A program made the translations under genes and the position numbers. From Variovorax boronicumulans (GTDB taxonomy: Bacteria > Pseudomonadota > Gammaproteobacteria > Burkholderiales > Burkholderiaceae_C): a DNA stretch of 64,000 bases. The stretch covers positions 310,001 to 374,000 of the forward strand of contig NZ_VEDO01000003.1 of assembly GCF_007677875.1 (NCBI RefSeq), in the 5' to 3' direction. Below, piece by piece: positions 26,219-35,065 of this stretch. The notes under the pieces are model-generated. The model was not told where the DNA came from. It did not search any database and saw nothing but the letters and a program-made list of their open reading frames with translations. The first letter of the stretch is position 1. Each line of letters starts with the position of its first letter.

Positions 26219-27124
26219 ATGTCCATCCAGCACGAAGAGACGGTGGTCGCACCGTTCTCGGCCGGGCAGGGCCGTGCCCGTGTGGCCGTGCCACCCGCCG
26301 CCTGCGACTGCCATGTGCATGTCTACGACGCCCGCTGCGCGGTCATGCCCGGTGCGCGTCTGACGCCGCCGGATGCGAGCGTGGCGGACTACCGGGCGCT
26401 GCAACGGCGCACTGGCACCGAGCGGGTGGTGTTCGTGACCCCCTCGACCTACGGCACCGACAACCGCCTGCTGCTGCAGGCCCTGGCCGAGGTCGGGGCG
26501 GCCGGACGCGGCGTGGCCGTGGTCGATCCACAGGCCAGCGATGCGACGCTGCAGGCCCTGCATGCGGCCGGCGTGCGCGGCGCCCGGCTGAACCTTTCGC
26601 TGGGCTTGGTGCACGACGCGACGCAGATCGAGGCGCTGGCCGCGCGCATCGCGCCGCTGGGCTGGCACCTGCAGTTGCTCGCGCCGCCCGATCTGCTGGC
26701 CAGCCTGGGCGACCGGCTGCTGCGGCTGCCCGTGCCGCTGGTGCTCGACCACTTCGGCCGCATCGCGCCGGCCATGGCAGGCCAGCACCCGGCGCATGCG
26801 CTGGTGCTGCGCCTGCTGGAGGCCGGCCGCACCTGGCTCAAGCTGTCCGGCGGCTACATCGTGTCGCCCACCGGCCGGGTGGACGACCCGGGCGTGGCAG
26901 CCCGGGCCCGTGGCTACCTGCGCGCCGCGCCCGAACGCATCGTCTGGGGCAGCGACTGGCCGCACGCCTCGGCATCCGCCGGCCACCAGGCTTTGCCCGA
27001 CGACGCACAGCAGATCGAGATGCTGGCCGCCTGGACCGGCGACAGCGCGCTGCTGCGCCGCGTGCTGGTCGACACACCGGCCGCGCTGTACGGATTTTCC
27101 CCACCGCACGAAGGAGACACATGA
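26219..27124 (+). CDS. Amidohydrolase-2 family hydrolase (LigI/dicarboxylate-lactonase-like), copy 1
   Basis: 301 residues, metal-dependent TIM-barrel hydrolase. The N-terminal metal motif is CDCHVHVYD, followed by VTPSTYGTDNR, VLDHFGRI and the C-terminal WGSDWPH with the catalytic Asp. This pattern is shared with 2-pyrone-4,6-dicarboxylate lactonase (LigI) and sulfomuconolactonase relatives. Lactone hydrolysis is therefore the best guess. Its stop overlaps the next Bug gene by 4 bases. A second, diverged copy lies at 31756. Confidence 0.82.
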   Translation: MSIQHEETVVAPFSAGQGRARVAVPPAACDCHVHVYDARCAVMPGARLTPPDASVADYRALQRRTGTERVVFVTPSTYGTDNRLLLQALAEVGAAGRGVAVVDPQASDATLQALHAAGVRGARLNLSLGLVHDATQIEALAARIAPLGWHLQLLAPPDLLASLGDRLLRLPVPLVLDHFGRIAPAMAGQHPAHALVLRLLEAGRTWLKLSGGYIVSPTGRVDDPGVAARARGYLRAAPERIVWGSDWPHASASAGHQALPDDAQQIEMLAAWTGDSALLRRVLVDTPAALYGFSPPHEGDT

Positions 27125-28119
27125 CCCACTACCTTGCCACCCCCTCCCGCCGCAGCCTGCTGGGCGCGCTCGCGGCGCCGCTGCTCGCCACGGCGCTGCC
27201 GGCCGGGGCCCAGGGCAGCTGGCCGACCGGCAAGCCCATTACCTGGGTCGTGCCGTACCCGCCGGGCGGCACCACCGACATCCTGGGCCGGGCCATCGCC
27301 GTGCGCCTGGGGCCGGTGCTGGGCGCCACCGTCATCGTGGACAACAAGGCCGGCGCGACCGGCACCATCGGCTCGGCCTTCGTGGCCCGCGCCCCGGCGG
27401 ACGGCTTCACGTTGCTGGGCACCTCGATCGGACCGCAGGCCATCGTGCCGCACCTGATGCCGCGCATGCCCTACGACCCGGTGGCGGCCTTCGCACCGGT
27501 GACGCTGGTCGGCACCATCCCGCACCTGCTGGTCACGGCCGCATCGCGCCCCTGGAACAGCGTGGCCGATCTCTTGGCCGATGCCAAGGCCCGGCCCGGC
27601 GCGCTTACTTTCGCCTCGGGCGGCAACGGCACCATCCTGCAGATGCAGGGCGAGCTGCTGCGCCTGCAGGCCGGCGTGCAGATGACGCACGTGCCCTACA
27701 AAGGGGACACGCCCGCCATCCAGGACGTGCTGGCCGGCCATGCCGATTGCATGTTCGCGCCGGTGGCGGCGGCGCTGCCGCACGTGCAGGGCGGCAAGCT
27801 CAAGGCGCTGGCCGTGACCTCGGCCGAGCGGCTCAAGGCCCTGCCTGCCGTGCCCACGATGGCGCAGGCCGGCTTCAAGGACTTCGTGGTCGAGCAGTGG
27901 CAGGCGGTCTACGCGCCAGCCGGCACGCCCGCCGCCGTGGTCCAGCGCCTGCAGGCCGAGATCGCCCACATCCTGAAGGACGCCGAAGTCCTCGCCATGG
28001 CCGACAAGCTCGGCGTGACGCTGGTCGGCAGCACGCCCCAGCAACTGGCCGACACGCAGAAAGCCGACCTGGCCACCTGGGGCCGGGTCATCCAGCAGGC
28101 CGGCATCAAGGCCGACTGA
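27121..28119 (+). CDS. Bug/TctC-family substrate-binding protein (2 of 4)
   Basis: 332 residues with AAGGAG upstream. A twin-arginine-like signal (PSRRSLLGALAAPLLATALPAGAQG) precedes the Bug fold: VVPYPPGGTTDILGR, VDNKAGATGTIGSAFVARAPADGF and THVPYKGDTPAIQDVLAGH. It is clearly diverged from the other three copies, so it probably binds a different ligand or conformer. It is translationally coupled to the amidohydrolase upstream. Confidence 0.92.
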   Translation: MTHYLATPSRRSLLGALAAPLLATALPAGAQGSWPTGKPITWVVPYPPGGTTDILGRAIAVRLGPVLGATVIVDNKAGATGTIGSAFVARAPADGFTLLGTSIGPQAIVPHLMPRMPYDPVAAFAPVTLVGTIPHLLVTAASRPWNSVADLLADAKARPGALTFASGGNGTILQMQGELLRLQAGVQMTHVPYKGDTPAIQDVLAGHADCMFAPVAAALPHVQGGKLKALAVTSAERLKALPAVPTMAQAGFKDFVVEQWQAVYAPAGTPAAVVQRLQAEIAHILKDAEVLAMADKLGVTLVGSTPQQLADTQKADLATWGRVIQQAGIKAD

Positions 28120-28151
28120 TCCTTTTTCCACTCTCTGACCGAAAGACCGCC

Positions 28152-28835
28152 ATGTCCCTTCCCGACATCATCCGCAACTTCGACCGTGTGCCCGCCGACC
28201 TCGTGCGCGAGGCCGCGCAGTACCAGCCCGCCATCTTTGCCGACGTGGCCGGTCGACGCGGCGCGCTGCACGGCCGCATCCGTCCGCTGCACCCGCGCAT
28301 GAAGCTGGCCGGCACGGCCCTGACCGTGGAAGTGCGCCCCGGCGACAACCTCATGATCCACGCCGCCATCGCGCTGGCCCAGCCCGGCGACGTGCTGGTC
28401 GTGGACGGCAAGGGCGACCAGAGCTCCGCGCTGATGGGCACCATCATGATGAACGCCTGCCGCAAGCTGGGCATCGCCGGCGTGGTGCTGGACGGCGCGG
28501 CGCGCGACAGCCTGGAGATCGACGAGATGGACTACCCGGTCTTCAGCGTCGGGACCAACCCCAACGGCCCGACCAAGAACGTGGGCGGCCGCATCGGCCA
28601 CCCGGTTTCGGTCGGCGGCGTGACGGTCTACCCGGGCGATTTCGTGATCGGCGACGCCGACGGTGTGGTCGTGGTCGAGCGCGAGAAGCTGGCCGGCCTG
28701 CTGCCGCTGGCGGCCAAGAAGGTCAAGGACGAGGCCGCGCGCATCGCGGCGATCCAGGGGGGCGACACGGCCGCCAAATGGCTGACGGCAGCGCTGCGCT
28801 CGGCCGGCGTGCTCAAGGAAGGGGAGACGCTGTGA
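28152..28835 (+). CDS. RraA-fold aldolase, HMG/CHA-type (4-carboxy-4-hydroxy-2-oxoadipate aldolase-like)
   Basis: 227 residues. The RraA/DlpA fold with the class II pyruvate aldolase motif: GVVLDGAARDSLEID (R118, D119) after GDVLVVDGKGDQ and a metal-side Asp. Enzymes of this type cleave 4-hydroxy-4-methyl- or 4-carboxy-4-hydroxy-2-oxo acids to pyruvate and a second oxoacid, the last step of several protocatechuate or gallate routes. No LigAB or LigJ gene is nearby, so the parent substrate is unclear. It overlaps the next gene by 4 bases (GTGA). Confidence 0.85.
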   Translation: MSLPDIIRNFDRVPADLVREAAQYQPAIFADVAGRRGALHGRIRPLHPRMKLAGTALTVEVRPGDNLMIHAAIALAQPGDVLVVDGKGDQSSALMGTIMMNACRKLGIAGVVLDGAARDSLEIDEMDYPVFSVGTNPNGPTKNVGGRIGHPVSVGGVTVYPGDFVIGDADGVVVVEREKLAGLLPLAAKKVKDEAARIAAIQGGDTAAKWLTAALRSAGVLKEGETL

Positions 28836-29758
28836 GCGCCGTTCTTGTCACGGGCGCCGACCTGGCGCCTCAGGCGCTGGCCTTGCTGGCCGGCCATGAA
28901 GTCGTCTACGCAGGCAAGACGCCGACCGAGGACGACCTCGTCGCGCTGTGCCGCGCCCATGACCCGGTGGCCATCATCGTGCGCTACGGGAAGGTCGGCG
29001 CCGCCGTCATGGACGCCGCGCCTTCGCTCAAGGTCATCTCCAAGCACGGCAGCGGCACCGACACCATCGACAAGGTCGCGGCCAAGGCGCGCGGGATCGA
29101 GGTGGTGGCTGCTGTGGGTGCCAACGCGGCGGCGGTGGCAGAGCAGGCGCTGGCATTGCTGCTGGCCTGCGCGAAGTCCGTCGTGGCGCTGGACGCCCGC
29201 ATGCACGCCGGCCACTGGGACAAAGCCACGCACAAAAGCCTGGAGCTGGGTGGCCGCACGGTCGGCCTGGTGGGCCTGGGCGCCATCGGCCTGCGCTTCG
29301 CGCGCATGGCCGATGCCCTGGGCATGCGCGTGATTGGCTTCGACCCCTTCGCCAAAAACCTGCCAGCCTACGTGCAGAGCGTGGACCTCGCGACGATCTG
29401 GCGCGAATCCGACGCCATCTCGCTGCACTGCCCGCTGACCGAGGAAAACCGCAACCTGCTCAACGCCGACACGCTCGCGCAGTGCAAGCGCGGCGTGATC
29501 GTGGTGAACACCGCACGCGGCGGCCTCATCGACGAGGATGCGCTGCTGGCCGCGGTGCGCTCGGGCCAGGTGGCCAGCGCCGGCCTGGACAGCTTCGCCG
29601 TCGAACCCATGGTGGCGGGCCACCCGTTCCAGGGCGAAAAGAACATCCTGCTGAGCCCGCACATCGGCGGCGTGACCAGCGACGCGTACGTCAACATGGG
29701 CGTGGCGGCAGCGCAGAACCTGCTGGGGGTGCTGGCCAGGCATCCGGTCGCAGCATGA
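28832..29758 (+). CDS. D-isomer-specific 2-hydroxyacid dehydrogenase
   Basis: 308 residues from a GTG start. The NAD-binding motif is GLVGLGAIGLRFARMA. The catalytic Arg is in NTARGGLIDE and the catalytic His in LLSPHIGGVTSDAY. It would interconvert a 2-hydroxy acid and a 2-oxo acid. In this operon it may act on an aldolase product or on a hydroxyacid substrate before cleavage. Both ends overlap neighbours by 4 bases, a sign of tight coupling. Confidence 0.92.
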   Translation: MSAVLVTGADLAPQALALLAGHEVVYAGKTPTEDDLVALCRAHDPVAIIVRYGKVGAAVMDAAPSLKVISKHGSGTDTIDKVAAKARGIEVVAAVGANAAAVAEQALALLLACAKSVVALDARMHAGHWDKATHKSLELGGRTVGLVGLGAIGLRFARMADALGMRVIGFDPFAKNLPAYVQSVDLATIWRESDAISLHCPLTEENRNLLNADTLAQCKRGVIVVNTARGGLIDEDALLAAVRSGQVASAGLDSFAVEPMVAGHPFQGEKNILLSPHIGGVTSDAYVNMGVAAAQNLLGVLARHPVAA

Positions 29759-30747
29759 GCCGGCAGGCCCGCACTCTCTGGCGGCTGGGGACAGGCGCCA
29801 TGCTGCTGGCCGCCGCCACGCTGGCGTCGGCCCAGTCCGCCCCGGCCGCCTGGCCTGGCAAGCCGGTGCGCATCGTGGTCGGCTTCTCGGCCGGTGGCCC
29901 GACAGACGTGGTCGCGCGTGCTTTCGCCGACCACGCAGCGCGCCAGCTCGGGCAGCCCGTCATCGTGGACAACAAGCCCGGCGCCAACACCATCCTGGCG
30001 GCGGAAGCCGTCGCGAGCGCGCCGGCCGACGGCTACACCTTGCTGCTCGGGGCGACCAACCACACCATGATCCCGGCGCTGTACGCCAGCCGCGTGAAGT
30101 TCGACGCAGTGAAGTCCTTCGCCCCGGTGTGCACGCTGGCCGTGAGCCCCACGGTGCTGGCGGTCGGGCCGGCCATGCCCGTCAAGACGCTGGCGGCCTT
30201 CTTGCAGCAGGTCAAGGCCGAACCCGGCAAGCGGACCTATGCCACGCCGGGCAGCGGGAGTTCGGGCCATTTCGCGAGCGCGCATTTCACGCGGCTCACG
30301 GGCACCAGCATGAACCACATCCCGTACAAGGGTGCGGCGCAGGCCGTGACCGACCTGATCGGCGGCCAGGTGGACAGCTCGTTCGCCACGCTGGGCTCGG
30401 TGCTGCCGCAGGTGCAATCGGGCAAGCTGGCCGCGCTGGCCGTGGCTGCGCCGCAGCGCTCGCCCTTGCTGCCGAACGTGCCGACCTTCGAGGAAGCCGG
30501 CGTGAAGGGCTACAGCGCCGACGCCTGGTACGGCCTGCTGGCCCCGGCGGGCACGCCGCCCGCCGTGCTCGCGGCGCTGGAGCGCGTGTCGCAGGAGTTC
30601 GTGCGCGCCCCGGCCACCGTCGAGAAGCTGCGCGGCATGGGCATGGAGGCCCAGGGCCACTGTGGCGCGCCCTTCGCTGCCCAGCTGCAGCGCGAAGTGC
30701 GCGAGAACGCCCAGCTGGCCCGCGACCTCGATCTCAAAGCCGAGTGA
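29755..30747 (+). CDS. Bug/TctC-family substrate-binding protein (3 of 4)
   Basis: 330 residues. A signal peptide (ending TLASAQS) precedes the Bug fold: VRIVVGFSAGGPTDVVAR, IVDNKPGANTILAAEAVASAPADGYT and NHIPYKGAAQAVTDLIGGQV. The start ATG overlaps the stop of the dehydrogenase (ATGA). It groups in sequence pattern with copy 1 more than with copy 2. Confidence 0.92.
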   Translation: MSRQARTLWRLGTGAMLLAAATLASAQSAPAAWPGKPVRIVVGFSAGGPTDVVARAFADHAARQLGQPVIVDNKPGANTILAAEAVASAPADGYTLLLGATNHTMIPALYASRVKFDAVKSFAPVCTLAVSPTVLAVGPAMPVKTLAAFLQQVKAEPGKRTYATPGSGSSGHFASAHFTRLTGTSMNHIPYKGAAQAVTDLIGGQVDSSFATLGSVLPQVQSGKLAALAVAAPQRSPLLPNVPTFEEAGVKGYSADAWYGLLAPAGTPPAVLAALERVSQEFVRAPATVEKLRGMGMEAQGHCGAPFAAQLQREVRENAQLARDLDLKAE

Positions 30748-30791
30748 ACCCCGTCGACCAGAACACCATCGCATCCCAAGGAGACCTCTTC

Positions 30792-31751
30792 ATGAAAAAA
30801 CTCGTCCGAAGCCTCTTCGCCGCCTGTGCCCTGGTCGCGAGCCTGGCCGCCCATGCCCAGTTCGCCGACAAAACCGTCACCATCGTCGTGCCCTATGCGC
30901 CCGGCGGCGCCGCCGATGCGCTGGCCCGCGTGCTGGCCCAGCGCCTGGCCACCAGGCTCGGCACCAGCGTGATCGTGGACAACCGCGCGGGCGCCAGCGG
31001 CACCATCGGCGAAAGCTACGTGGCCAAGTCCAAGCCCGATGGCACCACGGTGCTCTACGACGCGACGCCGTATTCCATCAACCCGCACCTGTTCCCCAAG
31101 ATGCCGTATGCGGCCGATGCGCTGCAGCCGCTCACGCTGGTGGCGCTTGCACCCAACGTGCTGATCGTCAAGGGCGATTCGCCCATCAAGGACGTGAAGG
31201 ATCTCGTCGCCCGCGCCAAGGCCCAGCCCGGCAAGCTGAACTACGCCTCGGGCGGCAGCGGCACGGTGCAACGCCTGGCCGCCGAGCTGCTGCGCCAGCG
31301 GCTGGACCTGGACATGGTGCACGTGGGCTACAAGAGCGGTGGCCCGGCCATCGTGGACGTGACGGGCGGACAGGTGGACTTCATGTTCGCCACCGTGGCC
31401 GCGGCCTCGCCGCTGGTGGAGTCCGGCAAGCTGCGTGCATTGGCCGTGTCCTCGCCCGAGCGCAGCAAGCGCCTGCCCCATGTGCCCACCGTGGCCGAGA
31501 CCGTGCTGCCCGGCTACGAGGCCTACGAGTGGCATGGCCTGCTGCTGCCTGCGGGCGTGCCGGCCGCCACCGTCGCTGTGCTCCACAAGGCCGTGGTCGA
31601 GGTCATGGCCGAGAACGAGGTCAAGCAGCGCTTCGTCGACATGGGCACGCAACCCGTGGGCTCCACACCGGCCGAGTTCGGCGCCTTCCTCAAAAAGGAA
31701 GACGCGAAGTGGGCCGAGGTGGTGAAAAAGGGCGGCATCAAGCTGGACTGA
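30792..31751 (+). CDS. Bug/TctC-family substrate-binding protein (4 of 4)
   Basis: 319 residues. A Sec signal (MKKLVRSLFAACALVASLAAHAQF) leads to VTIVVPYAPGGAADALARV, VDNRAGASGTIGESYVAKSKPDGTT and VHVGYKSGGPAIVDVTGGQV. AAGGAG lies upstream. A 44-base gap before it is the largest within the run and could hold an internal promoter, though none is clear. The second amidohydrolase follows after 4 bases. Confidence 0.92.
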   Translation: MKKLVRSLFAACALVASLAAHAQFADKTVTIVVPYAPGGAADALARVLAQRLATRLGTSVIVDNRAGASGTIGESYVAKSKPDGTTVLYDATPYSINPHLFPKMPYAADALQPLTLVALAPNVLIVKGDSPIKDVKDLVARAKAQPGKLNYASGGSGTVQRLAAELLRQRLDLDMVHVGYKSGGPAIVDVTGGQVDFMFATVAAASPLVESGKLRALAVSSPERSKRLPHVPTVAETVLPGYEAYEWHGLLLPAGVPAATVAVLHKAVVEVMAENEVKQRFVDMGTQPVGSTPAEFGAFLKKEDAKWAEVVKKGGIKLD

Positions 31752-31755
31752 TCCG

Positions 31756-32622
31756 GTGGTTCCGCACTCGGCTGGCAGCAACCGGCCCGGCCGTGCCGTG
31801 CCGGCCGGTGCCTGCGACAGCCACATGCACATCTTCGACCCCCGCTTCACGCCGTCGCCGCATTGGCAGCGCACGCCCCCACGGGCCGAGGTCGGCGCCT
31901 ACCGGCTGTTGCAGGACCGCCTGGGCACGCAGCGCTGCGTGGTCGTCACGCCGTCCACCTACGGCACCGACAACGCCTGCACGCTGGATGCGCTGGCGCA
32001 GCTCGGCGGCGCTGCCCGCGGGGTGGCGGTGGTGGGTGCCGGCGTGGAGGACGCCGAGCTCGACCGGCTGGCCGCGGCAGGCGTGCGCGGCCTGCGCGTG
32101 AACTTCGTCTCGCCCCAGTCCTGGGGCCGGACCACGCCGCAGATGCTGCAGGCGCTGTCGGAGCAGGCGGCGCGGCTGGGCTGGCACATCCAGCTCCTGG
32201 CCGAGCCGGAACAGATCGTCGCCATGCAGGCGCTGCTGGCCGGGCTGCCCACGCCGCTGGTCGTCGACCACCTGGGCCTGGCCGATCCGGCGGTGGGGCC
32301 GTCGAGCCCGGCCTTTGCCGTGCTGCGCCGGCTGCTGGACGCGGGCCGTACCTGGATCAAGCTGTCCGGCGTCTACATGCGCTCGCGTGCCGGCGCGCCG
32401 GCCTATGACGATGTGCAATGCCTGGGCCGCGCCTTCGTGCAGGCCGCGCCCGAGCGCATGCTCTGGGGCAGCGACTGGCCGCACACGACCGAGGCGCCCG
32501 GCAGCATCAACGATGCCGACCTGCTGGACGTGCTGCACGGCTGGTGCGGCTCCGATGCCGTGGCGCACCACATCCTGGTCACCAACCCTGCCCGGCTCTA
32601 CGGTTTTCCTGGAGATTCCTGA
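31756..32622 (+). CDS. Amidohydrolase-2 family hydrolase, copy 2
   Basis: 288 residues from a GTG start. It is a paralogue of the protein at 26219: CDSHMHIFD, VTPSTYGTDNACTL, VVDHLGLAD and LWGSDWPHTTEA align in order. As there, a metal-dependent lactonase or decarboxylase role is likely. Ribosome-site support for the GTG is weak. Its stop shares one base with the next ATG (TGATG). Confidence 0.8.
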   Translation: MVPHSAGSNRPGRAVPAGACDSHMHIFDPRFTPSPHWQRTPPRAEVGAYRLLQDRLGTQRCVVVTPSTYGTDNACTLDALAQLGGAARGVAVVGAGVEDAELDRLAAAGVRGLRVNFVSPQSWGRTTPQMLQALSEQAARLGWHIQLLAEPEQIVAMQALLAGLPTPLVVDHLGLADPAVGPSSPAFAVLRRLLDAGRTWIKLSGVYMRSRAGAPAYDDVQCLGRAFVQAAPERMLWGSDWPHTTEAPGSINDADLLDVLHGWCGSDAVAHHILVTNPARLYGFPGDS

Positions 32623-33545
32623 TGTTCCTGCTGCAAGCACCCCAGGTCCGCGACCTGGACGTCTTCACCACCATGCCGGCCGCGCTGCGCCGCGCCGAGC
32701 GCAGCGACTGGGCCGACGCGAACCGCGGTGGCACGGTCACCGACTCCTTCCTGGAGGGCCCGGTGTTCGACGACGCCGGCAACCTCTACGTGAGCGACAT
32801 CCCCTGGGGCCGCGTGTTCCGCATCGACAGCGCTGGCCAGTGGTCGCTCGTGGCCGAATACGACGGCGAGCCCAACGGCCTGAAGTTCCTGGATGCGCGC
32901 ACGCTGCTGGTCACCGACTACAAGAACGGCCTGATGCGCGTGGACGTGACGACGGGCGAGGTCACGCCACACCTGCAGCGGCGCAACTCCGAGCGCTTCA
33001 AGGGCGTCAACGACCTGGTGTTCGACGCGGCCGGCAACCTGTACTTCACCGACCAGGGCCAGACCGGCCTGCACGACCCGACCGGCCGGCTCTACCGGCT
33101 GCGCCCGGACGGCCAGCTCGACCTGCTGCTGGCCAACGTGCCCAGCCCCAACGGCGTGGCGCTGTCGCCGGACGGCAAGCTGCTGTACCTGGCCGTCACG
33201 CGCGGCAACTGCGTCTGGCGTGTGCCGCTGCTGCCGGACGGCAGCGTGGCCAAGGTGAGCCAGTTCTTCACCTCCTACGGCCCCAGCGGGCCGGACGGAC
33301 TGGCCGTGGACGGCCAGGGCAGGGTGCTGGTCGCCAATCCGGGGCTGGGCTATGTCTGGGTGCTCAACCACCGCGCAGAGCCCGTGCAGGTGTTGCGCGG
33401 CGCCGCCGGTGCGTCCACCACGAACCTGGCCTTCGGCGGCGCCGACCGGCGCACGCTGTACGTCACGGACTCCACCCACGGCCAGATCCTGCATGCGGCC
33501 ATGGACGTCCCGGGATTGCCACTCGCGAGGGCTCAGAGCGCGTAA
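32622..33545 (+). CDS. SMP-30/gluconolactonase-family lactonase
   Basis: 307 residues forming a six-bladed propeller. Family residues include LEGPVFDDAGNLYVSD (metal Glu), GEPNGLKF, KGVNDLVFDAAGNLYFTDQG (metal Asn and Asp) and GPDGLAVDGQGRV. These calcium- or zinc-dependent enzymes open sugar or other lactones. With two LigI-type hydrolases it strengthens the idea that the operon processes lactones. It is the last gene of the run. Confidence 0.88.
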   Translation: MFLLQAPQVRDLDVFTTMPAALRRAERSDWADANRGGTVTDSFLEGPVFDDAGNLYVSDIPWGRVFRIDSAGQWSLVAEYDGEPNGLKFLDARTLLVTDYKNGLMRVDVTTGEVTPHLQRRNSERFKGVNDLVFDAAGNLYFTDQGQTGLHDPTGRLYRLRPDGQLDLLLANVPSPNGVALSPDGKLLYLAVTRGNCVWRVPLLPDGSVAKVSQFFTSYGPSGPDGLAVDGQGRVLVANPGLGYVWVLNHRAEPVQVLRGAAGASTTNLAFGGADRRTLYVTDSTHGQILHAAMDVPGLPLARAQSA

Positions 33546-33558
33546 GCTTCGGCCCGCC

Positions 33559-34284
33559 ATGAACACGCTCGCGACCGAACTCCGACGCCTCTACCTTCCC
33601 CGCCCAGCCGCCGACGCCGCCGCACCGCCGGACGGGCTGCTGGCGGCGGACGGCACCGTGCGTGCCCTGGTCATGGAACTGCGCCGGCCACCCGAATGGG
33701 AGGTGCTCGCCCGCGTCTGGCAGGGCGTGCAGGCCGAGCTGGACCTGCCGGCGCCGGCCATCGCTGTTTCGGGCAACGACGCCATGCAGCTGTGGTTCGC
33801 GCTGGCCGAACCCGTGGCGGCTGTGCAGGCCCATGCCTTCCTGGACGTTCTGCGGCGCCGCTTCCTGCCCGATGTGGACGCGCGGCGCCTGCGCCTCCTG
33901 CCCACGCCCGCGCTGGAGCATGCGGCCCTGGTGCCGGCCGAGCAGGCCGGCAGCGGCAACTGGTCGGCCTTCGTCGCGCCGGACCTCGCGCCGGTGTTCG
34001 GCGACACGCCCTGGCTGGACATTCCGCCCAACGAGGAAGGGCAGGCCAGCTTGCTGCGCGGCCTGGCCCTCGTGAAACCGGCCGCGTTCGACGCGGCCCT
34101 GCGTCAGCTGGGCACGCAAGCTCCGGCCGCCGCGCCCGCGCCAGCGCCGCTGCCGCAGCCCGCGGCGCGCACCGAGGTGGCGGGCGACGCCATCGGCTTC
34201 CTGCGCCGCGTCATGGACGACGAGGGTGTGCCCATGGCCTTGCGCATCGAGGCCGCCAAGGCCCTGTTGCAGTCAAACGGTTGA
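33559..34284 (+). CDS. Hypothetical protein
   Basis: 241 residues with no signal or membrane segment. The N-terminal half contains LVMELRRPPEWEVLARVWQG and IAVSGNDAMQLWFALAEPV, a pattern I cannot assign with confidence. A Pro/Ala linker (about 190-205) is followed by a short helical end (AIGFLRRVMDDEGVPMALRIEAAKALLQ). It begins 13 bases after the lactonase gene and overlaps the convergent tapT gene by 12 bases at the 3' ends. It may be a housekeeping gene unrelated to the catabolic run. Confidence 0.6.
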   Translation: MNTLATELRRLYLPRPAADAAAPPDGLLAADGTVRALVMELRRPPEWEVLARVWQGVQAELDLPAPAIAVSGNDAMQLWFALAEPVAAVQAHAFLDVLRRRFLPDVDARRLRLLPTPALEHAALVPAEQAGSGNWSAFVAPDLAPVFGDTPWLDIPPNEEGQASLLRGLALVKPAAFDAALRQLGTQAPAAAPAPAPLPQPAARTEVAGDAIGFLRRVMDDEGVPMALRIEAAKALLQSNG

Positions 34285-34998
34285 TGCTTCCAGCGCCCGC
34301 AGGCGCTGGTGTGCCGGGCTGTCCCAGTCGATCTTCTGCTGGTTCTTGGCTTGCAGGTAGTGGTAGCTGAACACGTCCAGCCAGGCGTCCAGCGCCTGGG
34401 CCGCCTGTTCCTCGCGCGCCAGCGCCAGGCACATGGCCGCCACCTCGCTGGTGCAGAAGTGGTCGTTGCGGCGCGAGCGGCGCAGCTTGTACTCGGAGGC
34501 GCGGTCGGGCTGCAGGCTCAGCACGGGCAGGTGGGCCAGGTAGGGGCTCTTGCCGAACATCTTGCGTGCCTCGGACCAGGTGCCGTCCAGCAGGATGAAC
34601 AGCGGCCGGCGGCCCGGCGCCGGCGGCACGGCCGTCACGACACGCTCGGGTGCCGTGTACTCGCCCGGAAACACCACGAAGGGCTGCCATTGCGGGTCGG
34701 CCAGCAGGGCCAGCAGGCCGGGTTCCACGCTGGTGCGCGCCCAGCTGAAGGCGAAGGTGTCGGGCACCAGGTCGGCGATCAGCCAGCCGGTGTTGCTGGG
34801 CTTGAGCGGCTCGGTATCGGCCATCAGCAGGCACATGCCGACGTGGGAGGGCGCCTGCGGGCGCAGCGCGCACAGGCAATGGCTGGCCAGCACGCGGCAG
34901 CCGGTGCAGCGCGGCTGCTTGGAGCCGCCGCGGGCCTGGAACGGCCGGACGGCGCGCGCGAGCCGCGCCGCGCGCAGCTGGGAGACAGCATGGGACAT
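34273..34998 (-). CDS. tapT: tRNA-uridine aminocarboxypropyltransferase (DTW domain)
   Basis: 241 residues. The zinc-type motif CTGCRVLASHCLCAL lies near the N-terminus, and the DTW-domain signature appears as LLDGTWSEARKM. SYHYLQAKNQQKID is a family-like C-terminal element. The E. coli homologue (YfiP/TapT) makes acp3U47 in tRNA using SAM. Named from domain match; another DTW enzyme (TuaA-like) is less likely given the Cys motif. 3' ends overlap the neighbouring gene. Confidence 0.85.
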   Translation of the reverse strand: MSHAVSQLRAARLARAVRPFQARGGSKQPRCTGCRVLASHCLCALRPQAPSHVGMCLLMADTEPLKPSNTGWLIADLVPDTFAFSWARTSVEPGLLALLADPQWQPFVVFPGEYTAPERVVTAVPPAPGRRPLFILLDGTWSEARKMFGKSPYLAHLPVLSLQPDRASEYKLRRSRRNDHFCTSEVAAMCLALAREEQAAQALDAWLDVFSYHYLQAKNQQKIDWDSPAHQRLRALEASTV

Positions 34999-35065
34999 GG
35001 ATCGATTGTCGCGTCGCGCGCGACCGCTTGACGCCAGTCATGCGCTGGCACGCATGTTGCGATAT

